Assembly: GCA_051984675.1 (NCBI GenBank)
Contig: JBPYFK010000061.1
Location: 1-43,469, forward strand
Reading direction: 5' to 3'
Source: JBPYFK01 sp051984675
Lineage (GTDB): Bacteria; Actinomycetota; Actinomycetes; Mycobacteriales; Pseudonocardiaceae
Length of the DNA stretch: 43,469 bases
The stretch's first letter is position 1. Each line of letters starts with the position of its first letter. Made by a program: the position numbers and the translations under genes. This document shows, one piece after another, positions 7,810-15,849 of the stretch. The notes under the pieces are model-generated. The model did no database searches. It had not been told where the DNA came from and worked only from the letters and a program-made list of their open reading frames with translations.

Positions 7810-8225
7810 GCCGGGCCGGAGAGTACCGCCAGCAGGTACGTCCAGAGTGGATCGACTACAACGGTCACCTCAGTGAGGCGTACTACGTCCTGGTCTTCGG
7901 GTTCGCCACGGACGCGTTGATGGACCACAGTGGACTCGACGAGAACTACCGCACGAGCACGGGTTGCTCGTTGTACACGGTCGAAGCGCACATCCGTTAC
8001 CTGCGGGAGGTGCGGCCGGACGCCGAGTTGGTGGTTCGCAGTACGATCCGTGGGCGCGGCGAGAAGAAGCTCCGAATCGCGCACGAGATGTACGTCGGTG
8101 ACACGCTGGTCGCCACCGAGGAGATCGTCTCCCTGCACGTCGACACGAGACAGGGACGAGCCACCGCTTTCCCGGAGCACATCGCGCACAGCTTGGCTCG
8201 CACCGAGGAACTCCTGAGCCGGTAG
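7806..8225 (+). CDS. Hotdog-fold thioesterase, probably betainyl-CoA thioesterase
   Basis: A 139-aa single hotdog domain of the 4-hydroxybenzoyl-CoA thioesterase type. The catalytic loop WIDYNGHLSEAYYV lies at about residues 15-28, with Asp17 in the usual acidic position; VEAHIRYLREVRPDAELVV and EEIVSLHVDT are the later core strands. It starts with an ATGA overlap on the dehydrogenase gene. In carnitine breakdown the product of the BKACE step is betainyl-CoA, and a small thioesterase of this kind releases glycine betaine and CoA. That role is taken from the operon. In some bacteria this domain is fused to the carnitine dehydrogenase, which supports the link. A terminator follows. Confidence 0.83.
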   Translation: MSRAGEYRQQVRPEWIDYNGHLSEAYYVLVFGFATDALMDHSGLDENYRTSTGCSLYTVEAHIRYLREVRPDAELVVRSTIRGRGEKKLRIAHEMYVGDTLVATEEIVSLHVDTRQGRATAFPEHIAHSLARTEELLSR

Positions 8226-8229
8226 GAAT

Positions 8230-8273
8230 CGAACAGGTTGCGCGCGGTGTGGGTTCTGCGTGCAACCTGTTCG
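8230..8273. terminator. Terminator hairpin between the carnitine operon and the convergent SARP gene
   Basis: CGAACAGGTTGC (8230-8241) and GCAACCTGTTCG (8262-8273) are perfect 12-bp inverted arms, extended inward by about four GC or GU pairs. It lies between convergent genes (stops at 8225 and 8286) and can serve both directions. Confidence 0.8.
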
Positions 8274-8285
8274 GTAGTCGTGGCG

Positions 8286-9026
8286 TCACCGCTGTGGCAC
8301 CCGCACGGGTTCCGGCCCAACGTGGGGAAGCCAATCGGAAATCAGGGCACGGAGTTGTGGTGACGGCTCGACACCGAGTTCCGCGTTGAGCAGCCGCCGA
8401 AACGTGCGGAACTGCCGGATCGCCTCGAATCCATTGTTCTCGTGCAGGTGGATGGTGATGAGCGTGCGGTTCGCGCTTTCCCGTAGGGGCTCCAACCGAA
8501 CCGCTCGCAGGGCAACGTCGATCGCGGTGCCGTAGCGGCGGGACTCGCAGAGCTGCAACGCCGCGTCCTCCAGCGCGTGCAGCTGGAGTTGGCGCAACCG
8601 CTCCCTTTCGAACAGAACCCAGTCTTCGTACCAGCCTGGCAGCAGGTCGCCGCCGTGCACGGCCGCGGTGTCGAGGTCATCGTCGGATGTCGCGCGGGCG
8701 AGCACGCGCCTGGCCCAGGCAACGAACGACCGCACGTCCACGTCGACCGTGTTCGCCAGCGCCAGACGATCAGTCCGACTTTCGACGAGCGGGAATCCCG
8801 CATGGCCAAGGCGCCACAGCGTGGTACGGAGGCTTCCGTGCGCATGGCGTTCGGTGGCCTCCGGCCACAACGTCCCGGCGACGGCGGTTCGGGCCATCGC
8901 GCCTCGGACGCTCAGGAGGGCAAGCAAGCGCTGCCCGGCTGCGGAGAGCGTCACGGCCGTGCCGTGGTGTTCGAGCCGGAAGCCGCTCAGTAGCCGCAGG
9001 CGGGCGCGCTGCGCGGACCAGTCCAT
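8286..9026 (-). CDS. Small SARP-type regulator (winged HTH + BTAD)
   Basis: A 246-aa protein. Residues about 8-90 form an OmpR-like winged helix of the SARP type (RLRLLSGFRLEHHG, QRLLALLSVRG, WPEATERHAHGSLRTTLWRL). Residues about 95-240 form the bacterial transcriptional activation domain (GGDLLPGWYEDWVLFERERL, LRESANRTLITIHLHENN, LNAELGVEPSPQLRALI). No ATPase domain follows, so it is a short SARP. ATG 9026 is preferred because GGGGA sits 8 nt upstream and it leaves the usual short lead-in; ATG 9059 has a poor site. SARPs commonly activate secondary metabolism, but no biosynthetic cluster is present here. It diverges from the S53 peptidase at 9236 across about 210 bp and could control it. Confidence 0.85.
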   Translation of the reverse strand: MDWSAQRARLRLLSGFRLEHHGTAVTLSAAGQRLLALLSVRGAMARTAVAGTLWPEATERHAHGSLRTTLWRLGHAGFPLVESRTDRLALANTVDVDVRSFVAWARRVLARATSDDDLDTAAVHGGDLLPGWYEDWVLFERERLRQLQLHALEDAALQLCESRRYGTAIDVALRAVRLEPLRESANRTLITIHLHENNGFEAIRQFRTFRRLLNAELGVEPSPQLRALISDWLPHVGPEPVRVPQR

Positions 9027-9235
9027 GGTCCTTGTCCCCGCAACGTGCACCCCTCTCATCGTCCAGACGGGGCCGCCGGGATCTTACGGTCGAAAGTCCC
9101 GAGTACGGCAGCCCGCCCGAGTGGGGGACCAACGCCGCCCCACGCGCTGGAGCGCCGTGTGACGGCACAGTGACGGCTGACGTGGATGTTGGTCACTGAA
9201 CGTCACAACCTATACGCCGCACTGGGGAGAGCATC

Positions 9236-10774
9236 ATGGCCACGAAGAGACAGACACGCCAGCCGTTGGCCGGTAGCGAGCGCAAGGTCCCCGAAGGCGC
9301 GCGGCGGGTGCGCGACGCTCACCCGGATTCGCCCGTCGAGGTGACCCTCGTGCTACGACGTCGCACCGAGACCGGAGCTGCGAACCAGGGCAGCAAAGGA
9401 CGGGGCACCAGCGCAAAGGGCGCCAAGGGAACGAGTCTCACGGACCGGGCCGAGTTCGCGTCCCAGTTCGGGGCCGATCCGCAGGACATCGCCCTCGTGG
9501 AGGACTTCGCACACACGCACGGGTTGACCGTGACCGCCGTGAATCCGGCCGCCCGCTCGATGAGGTTGGCCGGCACCGTCTCCCAGATGAACGCGGCGTT
9601 CGAGGTCGACCTCGGTCACTACCAGATGGAGCGGGAGACGTTCCGGGGGCGGGAGGGCCGCATCAGTCTCCCCGCCAACCTCGCGCCGGCAGTGCGGGCG
9701 GTGCTGGGACTCGACAACCGCCGGCAGGCCAAACCGCATTCGAGGCGGGTACGGCCGGAGGTTTCCGCCCGTGCCTACAGCCCGCAGGAAGTGGCCCAGC
9801 ACTACCACTTCCCCACCGATGCCAACGGTTCCGGCCAGTGCATCGCCATCATCGAACTCGGCGGTGGGTACCAGCCCGAGGATCTGAACACCTACTTCCG
9901 CAACCTCAAGCTGAGCACCCCGCGCATCACGGCGGTCTCGGTCGGCGGTGCCCGCAACCTGCCCGGCGTCGACACCGACGCTGATGGTGAGGTCGCACTG
10001 GATATCGAGGTCATCGGCGCCATCGCGCAGGGCGCCGAACTGGCGGTCTACTTCGGTTCGCAGGCCAGCGACGGCTTCTACAACGCCATCGCAGCCGCAC
10101 TCCATGACACGATGCGAAGCCCTTCGATCATCTCGATCAGCTGGGGCGGGCCGGAAGCCGCGTGGACCGAGCAGGCCATGACCGCCTACGACGAACTCTT
10201 CGCCGACGCCGCCGCCCTAGGAGTCACCGTCTATGCCGCGTCCGGGGACCAAGGCGCCAAGGACGGTCTGCCCGAGGGCACGAACGTCGACTTCCCGGCG
10301 TCCAGTCCCCACGTCGTCGGCTGCGGCGGGACCACACTGACGACCGAGACCGAAACGGTCTGGAACGAACTGCCCAACGGCGGGGCCACCGGCGGTGGTG
10401 TGAGCAGGTTCTTCCCGCTCCCCTCGTACCAGCAGGCCGCCGGCGTTCCAGACGGGCACCGGGGAGTTCCCGACGTAGCCGGTGACGCCGACCCGACCAC
10501 CGGTTACCGCGTCCGCGTCAACGGCCAGGACACGGTCATCGGCGGTACGAGTGCCGTGGCGCCGCTGTGGGCAGCGCTCACCGCGCTGATCAACGAGAAG
10601 ATCGGCCAGTCGGTAGGCGACCTCCACGACAAGCTCTACGCCAAGACGGCCGCCCAAGCGTTCCACGACATCACGATGGGAGACAACGACGGCTACAACG
10701 CCGGTCGCGGGTGGGACCCCTGCACTGGTCTCGGCACCCCCGACGGGCTCAAGATCGCGGAGGTCGTGGGCTAA
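9236..10774 (+). CDS. Sedolisin/kumamolisin-type serine-carboxyl peptidase (S53) with prodomain
   Basis: A 512-aa S53 peptidase proenzyme. Residues about 15-165 are the pro-kumamolisin activation domain (VEVTLVLRRR, RAEFASQFGA, LGLDNR). The catalytic domain follows from about 180: Glu252 and Asp256 in GEVALD, oxyanion Asp338 in ASGDQG and nucleophile Ser439 in IGGTSAVAP. The Asp-to-Asp distance of 82 residues equals that of kumamolisin. The C-terminal Ca2+ site is visible in DITMGDNDGYNAGRGWDP. These enzymes cleave proteins at acid pH after removing their own prodomain. No signal peptide is seen; the N-terminus is basic and polar, so the export route is unclear. ATG 9236 follows GGGGAGAG. It diverges from the SARP gene and converges on another S53 gene. 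Confidence 0.93.
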   Translation: MATKRQTRQPLAGSERKVPEGARRVRDAHPDSPVEVTLVLRRRTETGAANQGSKGRGTSAKGAKGTSLTDRAEFASQFGADPQDIALVEDFAHTHGLTVTAVNPAARSMRLAGTVSQMNAAFEVDLGHYQMERETFRGREGRISLPANLAPAVRAVLGLDNRRQAKPHSRRVRPEVSARAYSPQEVAQHYHFPTDANGSGQCIAIIELGGGYQPEDLNTYFRNLKLSTPRITAVSVGGARNLPGVDTDADGEVALDIEVIGAIAQGAELAVYFGSQASDGFYNAIAAALHDTMRSPSIISISWGGPEAAWTEQAMTAYDELFADAAALGVTVYAASGDQGAKDGLPEGTNVDFPASSPHVVGCGGTTLTTETETVWNELPNGGATGGGVSRFFPLPSYQQAAGVPDGHRGVPDVAGDADPTTGYRVRVNGQDTVIGGTSAVAPLWAALTALINEKIGQSVGDLHDKLYAKTAAQAFHDITMGDNDGYNAGRGWDPCTGLGTPDGLKIAEVVG

Positions 10775-10823
10775 CGCACCCGTTCGATACGGACTCAAGA
10801 TCCCAGAGAACGGGAGCAAATGA

Positions 10824-10858
10824 CACAGCCCCTGCCCGGTGAGCGGGCAGGGGCTGTG
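10824..10858. terminator. Bidirectional terminator between two convergent S53 genes
   Basis: CACAGCCCCTGCCCG (10824-10838) and CGGGCAGGGGCTGTG (10844-10858) form a perfect 15-bp stem with a GTGAG loop. It sits between the stops at 10774 (+) and 10885 (-). Confidence 0.88.
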
Positions 10859-10884
10859 GACCGAGCGACCTACGGTCTCAGGAC

Positions 10885-12117
10885 TCAGAACGCGCCGAGA
10901 CCGTTCGGCGTGCCGAGGCCGGTTGGGCCGTCCCAGCCCTGCCCGGCGTGGCACACCGGCCCCTGGCAGTCGCCGTTCTGACCCTGGGTCACGTCGTTGA
11001 GCTTGTCCGCGTTGGCGTACGCCTTCGACGCGTCCTTCACCGAGTCGGTGTCTCCGGCCATCGCGTAGATGGCGGCGACCAGCGGCGAGGACAGGCTGGT
11101 GCCACCGACGACCTGCCACTGCGAGCCACCGTCCTTGCTCGGGCCGAAGACGGCGAGACCGGTCTTCGGGTCGGCAACCGCCGAGACGTCGGTGAGTCCG
11201 CGCTTGCCGTTGCAGGCAGTGACGGCCTTGGTCTGCCACGGCGGCAGGTCAGCGGTCTGGGAGCAGCCGCTGCCGGCACCCTCCCACGCCGTTTCGGTCC
11301 ATCCGCGCTGGTTGGAGTCCTTCTTCAGGCTCGTGCCCCCGACGGCGGTCACGGTCGGGTAGCTCGACGGCACGGTGACTCCCCCGCCGTTGCCGTCGTC
11401 ACCGCTGGAGACGGTGATCGCCGTGCCCGGGTGGTTATAGCTGGGTGCCATTTCCTGGTAGAACTTCTCGCCGTCGCCCTTGTCGCCCCAGCTGTTGGAC
11501 GCGGCGTTGGCCTTGAGGTTGGCCGCCGCGTCGTTGCCAGACGAGAGGTTCTTGATCAGGCCGTGCACGTCGTTCGGGTCCTGCGGCTCGTTGACCTCGA
11601 TGACCTGGATCTTGCAGCTCGGGCACGCCGCCGAGACCGCGTCCACGTCCAGCGCCGTCTCGGTGGCCCAGTCGTTGTCGGGGGCCGGCAGCGGACCGGG
11701 CTTGCCGTCCTGGTTGAGCACCTGGAGGCAGCCGTTGGCCTTGCTGCACTCGGGAAGCCCGAACTGCTTGCGGTAGGTCTGCAGGTCGGAGTCGATGTTC
11801 TGGTAGTCACCGGACTCGATCAGCGCGACCGTGCCGGGCTTGCCGCCCTTGAGGTTGTAGGCAGCCTGGATGTCGGCCGGCGTCAGCCCTTGCGGCGCTC
11901 CGCCCTTGGCCATCGCCGCCTCGCTTTGGAGGCTGGCCTGGTGGTTGACGATGGCCAGACAGTGCGGTCCGACCTGGTGTCCGCAGGCCGCCGAGAAGGC
12001 GGGCGCGGGTGCGGCGGGTGCCGGCTGCGCGGAAGCGCCAGCCATGCCAGCGGTGGTCGCCGCCCCGAAGGCGACGGCCACCGCACCTAACACCGCGGAT
12101 AGTCGTTTTAATGTCAC
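10885..12117 (-). CDS. Secreted S53-family peptidase without a pro-kumamolisin domain
   Basis: A 410-aa protein with a signal peptide (residues 1-30, cleavage likely after ASA) and an Ala/Pro linker. The S53 catalytic residues are visible: Glu153 and Asp157 in TETALDVD, Asp240 in VSSGDDG, and Ser341 in VGGTSLSSP. The spacing (83, then 101 residues) matches the prodomain-bearing enzyme at 9236. The large activation prodomain is missing; only about 50 residues lie between the signal peptide and the catalytic domain. Five or more Cys (CGHQVGPHC, CSKANGC, CPSC, C...C) suggest disulfides outside the cell. The gene starts with GTG, and leucines 3 and 10 use TTA, a rare codon in this DNA. The ribosome binding site AAAGGGG lies in a hairpin stem at 12125-12170. 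Confidence 0.9.
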   Translation of the reverse strand: MTLKRLSAVLGAVAVAFGAATTAGMAGASAQPAPAAPAPAFSAACGHQVGPHCLAIVNHQASLQSEAAMAKGGAPQGLTPADIQAAYNLKGGKPGTVALIESGDYQNIDSDLQTYRKQFGLPECSKANGCLQVLNQDGKPGPLPAPDNDWATETALDVDAVSAACPSCKIQVIEVNEPQDPNDVHGLIKNLSSGNDAAANLKANAASNSWGDKGDGEKFYQEMAPSYNHPGTAITVSSGDDGNGGGVTVPSSYPTVTAVGGTSLKKDSNQRGWTETAWEGAGSGCSQTADLPPWQTKAVTACNGKRGLTDVSAVADPKTGLAVFGPSKDGGSQWQVVGGTSLSSPLVAAIYAMAGDTDSVKDASKAYANADKLNDVTQGQNGDCQGPVCHAGQGWDGPTGLGTPNGLGAF

Positions 12118-12124
12118 CTGTGAC

Positions 12125-12170
12125 CCCTTTCGCTGTTTGCGAATGCCCGGAATTACAAATCGCGAAAGGG
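12125..12170 (-). promoter_or_regulatory. 5'-leader hairpin covering the ribosome binding site of the secreted S53 gene
   Basis: In the leftward transcript, CCCTTTCGC (complement of 12162-12170) can pair with GCGAAAGGG (complement of 12125-12133), a perfect 9-bp stem around a 28-nt loop. The 3' arm contains the AAAGGGG ribosome binding site of the GTG start at 12117. A second short stem GTCAC/GTGAC spans the start codon itself. This suggests control of translation initiation, or it may be an operator in DNA. Confidence 0.45.
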
Positions 12171-12413
12171 TGACACCACAAGACCCGAAGCAGGAGTTTA
12201 CGAATTCTCGCCACGAAGTGGAAGAAAGTATCAGGAAGCCCCTAAGGGAACCCTGATTCCACCTGAAAAGCGGACTCTCAACTGCGAAAACTCAGATTGA
12301 TCTTGACCTGACCACGCTTTTTGTGAGCGAATTTTCGCCACCCGGAGTTACCCGGAGTTACACGGTAAAACCGACGAAAGTACGCCGGACTACTAGGACA
12401 TTCGACGCGTGAA

Positions 12414-12710
12414 CTAGCCGCCCGCGACCGAGCCGATCACCAGAAACGGCTCGGCTCCGCGCACGACGGCCTCCGGCAACGGCGCGTCCGGCGATTCGTG
12501 CGACAGGTCCTCCTGGCAGGCGAAGAACCGCACGAACGCGCGGCGTTGCTGGGTGACGGGATCGCGGATCGTCCCGCGCAGCATCGGGTAGCGCTCTTCC
12601 AGCGCGTCCAGCACGGCGCGCTGCGTGGGCTGACTGTCCACGTCCAGCTCCACCTCGTGCCCCACCTTGGCGAGTGTCCGCAGATGCGCGGGAAGAGCGA
12701 CCCGGATCAT
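12414..12710 (-). CDS. MoaD/ThiS-like ubiquitin-fold protein with C-terminal Gly-Gly
   Basis: A 98-aa protein with the beta-grasp fold of MoaD/ThiS: MIRVALPAHLRTLAKVGHEV at the start, then RAVLDALEERYPMLRGTI, and a C-terminus ending SVAGG. The terminal di-glycine is the hallmark of proteins that are adenylated, then thiocarboxylated or conjugated. ATG 12710 overlaps the stop of the BNR-repeat gene by 4 bp (ATGA), so the two are translated together. No E1-like (MoeB/ThiF), molybdopterin or thiamine gene is in the window, so a role in those pathways is not supported locally. Sulfur donation or protein tagging tied to the BNR protein is possible but unproved. Confidence 0.85.
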   Translation of the reverse strand: MIRVALPAHLRTLAKVGHEVELDVDSQPTQRAVLDALEERYPMLRGTIRDPVTQQRRAFVRFFACQEDLSHESPDAPLPEAVVRGAEPFLVIGSVAGG

Positions 12711-13822
12711 GGCAGCGCCTGCACCTCGACGGAAAGGACGGACGGAAGGTCTCGGACGATGGCGTTCCACGTGTCGCCGGAGTCGGCGGACGCGTACACC
12801 TGACCACCCGTGGTGCCGAAGTACACACCGCAGGAGTCGAGCGTGTCGACGGCCATGGCATCACGCAGCACGTTGACGTAGCAGTTGCGCTGCGGCAACC
12901 CGGTCGTCAACGGCTCCCAGTCCTCGCCTCCGGTGCGGGTGCGGTACACGCGCAGCTTTCCTTCCGGCGGGTAGTGTTCGGAGTCGCTCTTGATCGGAAC
13001 GACGTACACCGTGTCCGGCTCGTGCGCGTGGACGTCGATCGGAAACCCGAAGTCGCTGGGCAGGTTGCCACTGATCTCCCGCCACGACTGCCCGGCGTCG
13101 TCGCTGCGCATGACATCCCAGTGCTTCTGCATGTACAGCACGTTCGGCCGCTGGGGATGGACGGCCAGGCGGTGCACGCAGTGGCCGACTTCGGCGTTCG
13201 GATCGGGGATGTGTTCGGAGCGCAGGCCCTGGTTGATCGGCTGCCACGACGTGCCGGCGTCGTCGGAGCGGAACGCACCGGCGGCCGAGATCGCCACGTA
13301 CATCCGGCTGGGGTCGTCCGGCCCCTGGATGATCGTGTGCAGGCACATGCCCCCGGCGCCCGGATGCCAGTCCGGGGCCGACCTGTGATCGCGCAGCGCC
13401 GGAAGTTCCTGCCACGTCTGGCCACCGTCCGAGGAACGGAACAGCGAGGCGTCCTCCACCCCGGCATAGACCGTGTCCGGGTCGGTGAGTCCGGGTTCGA
13501 GGTGCCAGACTCGCGCGAACTCCCAGGGATGCGGGGTTCCGTCGTACCACTGGTGGGTGCCGGGTGTTCCGTCGTAGGTGAACTGGTTGCCGACCGGCTC
13601 CCACGTCCGACCACCATCGTCGGAACGCTGGATCAGCTGCCCGAACCACCCGGTCGACTGCGACGCGTACACCCGGTTCGGGTCGGCCGGTGATCCTTTC
13701 AGGTGGTAGATCTCCCACCCTCCGAAGTAGGGACCCTGGATGTCCCACTGCTCGCGCTTCCCGTCCGCAGTCAGGACAAACGCCCCCTTGCGGGTCCCTA
13801 CAAGCACTCGTACGCCGCTCAT
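12707..13822 (-). CDS. BNR/Asp-box beta-propeller protein (sialidase-like fold)
   Basis: A 371-aa protein with six Asp-box motifs (S-x-D-x-G-x-T-W type): RSDDGGRTW (66-74), RSSDGGQTW (129-137), RSDDAGTSW (185-193), RSDDAGQSW (239-247), RTRTGGEDW (294-302) and ASADSGDTW (344-352). Their spacing of about 50-60 residues fits a beta-propeller with one motif per blade. Such proteins are often annotated as exo-alpha-sialidase, but the arginine triad and other sialidase residues are not evident, so enzymatic activity is doubtful. There is no signal peptide; it starts MSGVRVLVGTRKGAF at ATG 13822. The stop overlaps the start of the MoaD-like gene. The AraC gene ends 31 bp upstream on the same strand, so the three probably form an operon. 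Confidence 0.82.
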   Translation of the reverse strand: MSGVRVLVGTRKGAFVLTADGKREQWDIQGPYFGGWEIYHLKGSPADPNRVYASQSTGWFGQLIQRSDDGGRTWEPVGNQFTYDGTPGTHQWYDGTPHPWEFARVWHLEPGLTDPDTVYAGVEDASLFRSSDGGQTWQELPALRDHRSAPDWHPGAGGMCLHTIIQGPDDPSRMYVAISAAGAFRSDDAGTSWQPINQGLRSEHIPDPNAEVGHCVHRLAVHPQRPNVLYMQKHWDVMRSDDAGQSWREISGNLPSDFGFPIDVHAHEPDTVYVVPIKSDSEHYPPEGKLRVYRTRTGGEDWEPLTTGLPQRNCYVNVLRDAMAVDTLDSCGVYFGTTGGQVYASADSGDTWNAIVRDLPSVLSVEVQALP

Positions 13823-13853
13823 CCGAACTCCTCGACGGCCGGCAGTGACACTG

Positions 13854-14651
13854 TCAACGTAGGGCTGACCACTGCCGGTGTCTTCTCCAATCTTGCGCAC
13901 CGGGTGAAGCCAGCGGCGGCAGCGCGACCAGGACCGGTGCGGACCAGTCCGTTCCCACGTCGAGGTGCACGTCGCGGCGATGGCGCGGGGCCTCCGCGGT
14001 CACTCGCACGGGTCGCGGTGACGCGCCCCCCACACCTGTGGCCGGAATCAGCTGCGCCGGAATGTCCGCCTTGGCCGGCAAGGCCGCCGACAGCACCCAG
14101 TACGTCCCCGGCGGGACGGCCGTGAGCAGGAAATCCCGCGTGTCACCCAGCAACGATCCGCTGACCGGCAAGCCCCGCGCGGCCCGGTGCGAGAACAGCC
14201 CCACGTAGATCGAGGCCGGGTCGCCGAGCAGGGCTGACGCGGCGGCGCTGAGGTGCACGGATCCAGTGACGACGCCACCGTGCGAAGCGACGCCCGGTAC
14301 ATGCACGGGCCGTGGCGGCGCGTCCGCCAGCGTGTCGGGGAGTCGGCGGAACTCCAGCGGGCTCACGCCGACCGCGGCGGTGAACCGGCTGGTGAACGTC
14401 CCCACCGAGGTGAACCCCACGGCGAAGCAGATGTCGATGATCCGCTCGTCCGTGGCCAGCAACAGCTCTTTCGCACGCTGGAATCGCCGCGCGGCCAGGA
14501 ACTGCCCAGGCGGGACGCCGACGTGCCGCTCGAAAGACCGGGCCAGGTGGAACGGGCTGTACGAGACATGGTCAGCTACGTCGGCGAGCCCGATCCGCTC
14601 GCCGACGTGCGCGGCGATGAAGCGTGCGGCCGCGACCGCGACTTCCTCCAT
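13854..14651 (-). CDS. AraC-family regulator with N-terminal HTH
   Basis: A 265-aa protein. The AraC DNA-binding domain is at the N-terminus (residues about 1-105: AAHVGERIGLADVADHVSYS, FHLARSFERHVGVPPGQFL, RAKELLLATDERIIDICFAVGF, VGTFTSRFTAAVGVSPLEFR). A poorly conserved domain of about 150 residues follows, rich in beta strands, and could bind a ligand. ATG 14651 is preceded by GGGGGTGGG and is the natural family start; longer versions upstream are less likely. It lies just ahead of the BNR and MoaD-like genes and is the obvious candidate for their regulator. Its effector is unknown. Confidence 0.85.
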   Translation of the reverse strand: MEEVAVAAARFIAAHVGERIGLADVADHVSYSPFHLARSFERHVGVPPGQFLAARRFQRAKELLLATDERIIDICFAVGFTSVGTFTSRFTAAVGVSPLEFRRLPDTLADAPPRPVHVPGVASHGGVVTGSVHLSAAASALLGDPASIYVGLFSHRAARGLPVSGSLLGDTRDFLLTAVPPGTYWVLSAALPAKADIPAQLIPATGVGGASPRPVRVTAEAPRHRRDVHLDVGTDWSAPVLVALPPLASPGAQDWRRHRQWSALR

Positions 14652-14862
14652 CCCACCCCCTGTCTCCTGCGTGGACCCGCACGACCTGCGGTGCTGGTTC
14701 CTGGCGGGATTGAAGCAGAGGGGTCTGACGCTACTCGCCGGAGCGCGCGGCCACCCCGGACCAAGGACCTGTTTCGCGGCGAACCCGCGGTCCCCCGATC
14801 TGCTGGCCGCGCTCGATCGGGTGTCACTCAAGTGAGTACATGAGCCCCAGTGGGCGTGGACC

Positions 14863-15762
14863 TCAAAGCAGCATTCCCGCACGGCGCCACAGGGCCATGC
14901 TGGGACCGCCGATCAGGTCCGCCTCGTGCAGGAAGGCAACCAACTTGGCGGCGCCGCGAGCCAGGTTCTCCTGGCAGTGCGGGTTGCCGCGCGCGGCGGC
15001 CACAGCCTGGCTCGGGTCAAGTCCCGCGCGGGCGTACTGCCCGGGCCTGGTCAGCAACCGCGCGAGCAGCAGCGCGCCGATGGCCACCACATGGCGCGTG
15101 AATTCCTTGTCCCACCAGCGTGCGTGCGGCATGAGCCGCATCAGGTCCTCCCGGGCGTACCGGACATGCCGGGCTTCTTCCGCGACGTGAATGCCCATGA
15201 CCGCACGCACCAGCGGCTGGATGGTCTCGTCCTGCAGGTGTTCGCGCTGGAGGGCGTCGAAGACCTCCTCCCCGATGAGGGTGGCCACCCACATCGCCGG
15301 GCCGCGCAGGATCAGCGGCAGCACGTGCGCCGTGCCCTGCAGCAGGCGGTTCTGCCGGTAAGGACGCCCACCGACCTTCTCGATCAGCATCGCGAACATG
15401 GTGGAGTGCCGGCACTCGTCGGCGACCTCGGTGAAGGCGTACCGCACGTGCGCGGTCGTGGGATCTTCGCGGTAGGACATCCGAAGCAGCATCTGCATCA
15501 GGATGATCTCGAACCAGATCCCCACGCTCACCGTGTTGACCATTTCCTGTTTGGACAGCTCGATGCGCTGCGCGGGGCTCAAGCTGTCCCACAACGGTGT
15601 GCCGTAGAGCGTGATGAGACGTTCCGGCACGAAGAACTTGCCGTCTTCCAGCGGCGCGTCCCAGTCGATGTCGAGGTGCGGATCGTACGAGCGTTTGACC
15701 GACCCGTCCAGCAGCCGCTGTGCCGTCTGCTGCCGGTCCTTGACCTGCACCTTCGCGGCCAT
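14863..15762 (-). CDS. AurF-type diiron oxygenase
   Basis: A 299-aa protein of the AurF (p-aminobenzoate N-oxygenase) diiron family. Candidate iron ligands are Glu85, Glu116 and His119 in DECRH, Glu165, His192, Glu196 and His199 in IHVAEEARH. The His-x3-Glu-x2-His spacing matches AurF. AurF oxidises an arylamine to a nitro group, but the family also includes uncharacterised actinobacterial members, so the substrate is unknown. Start ATG 15762 has GGGAGGTG just upstream, which excludes the longer frame. It diverges from a TetR gene with 87 bp between the starts. Both probably respond to the same unknown compound. Confidence 0.85.
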   Translation of the reverse strand: MAAKVQVKDRQQTAQRLLDGSVKRSYDPHLDIDWDAPLEDGKFFVPERLITLYGTPLWDSLSPAQRIELSKQEMVNTVSVGIWFEIILMQMLLRMSYREDPTTAHVRYAFTEVADECRHSTMFAMLIEKVGGRPYRQNRLLQGTAHVLPLILRGPAMWVATLIGEEVFDALQREHLQDETIQPLVRAVMGIHVAEEARHVRYAREDLMRLMPHARWWDKEFTRHVVAIGALLLARLLTRPGQYARAGLDPSQAVAAARGNPHCQENLARGAAKLVAFLHEADLIGGPSMALWRRAGMLL

Positions 15763-15800
15763 CGCCACCTCCCGCTCCCGAACGTGACGGGGCTCACGGT

Positions 15801-15830
15801 AAACTTGTGAAACAAAAAGAGTCAAGTTGT
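15801..15830. promoter_or_regulatory. Candidate TetR operator between the AurF-like and TetR genes
   Basis: AAACTTG (15801-15807) and CAAGTT (15823-15828) form an inverted repeat in the 87-bp divergent region, which is strikingly AT-rich compared with its surroundings. GTAAACTTGTGAAAC also resembles the nearby GTAAAACTGTAAAC as a direct repeat. It is a likely site for the TetR protein starting at 15850. Confidence 0.5.
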
Positions 15831-15849
15831 AAAACTGTAAACTGGGGTG

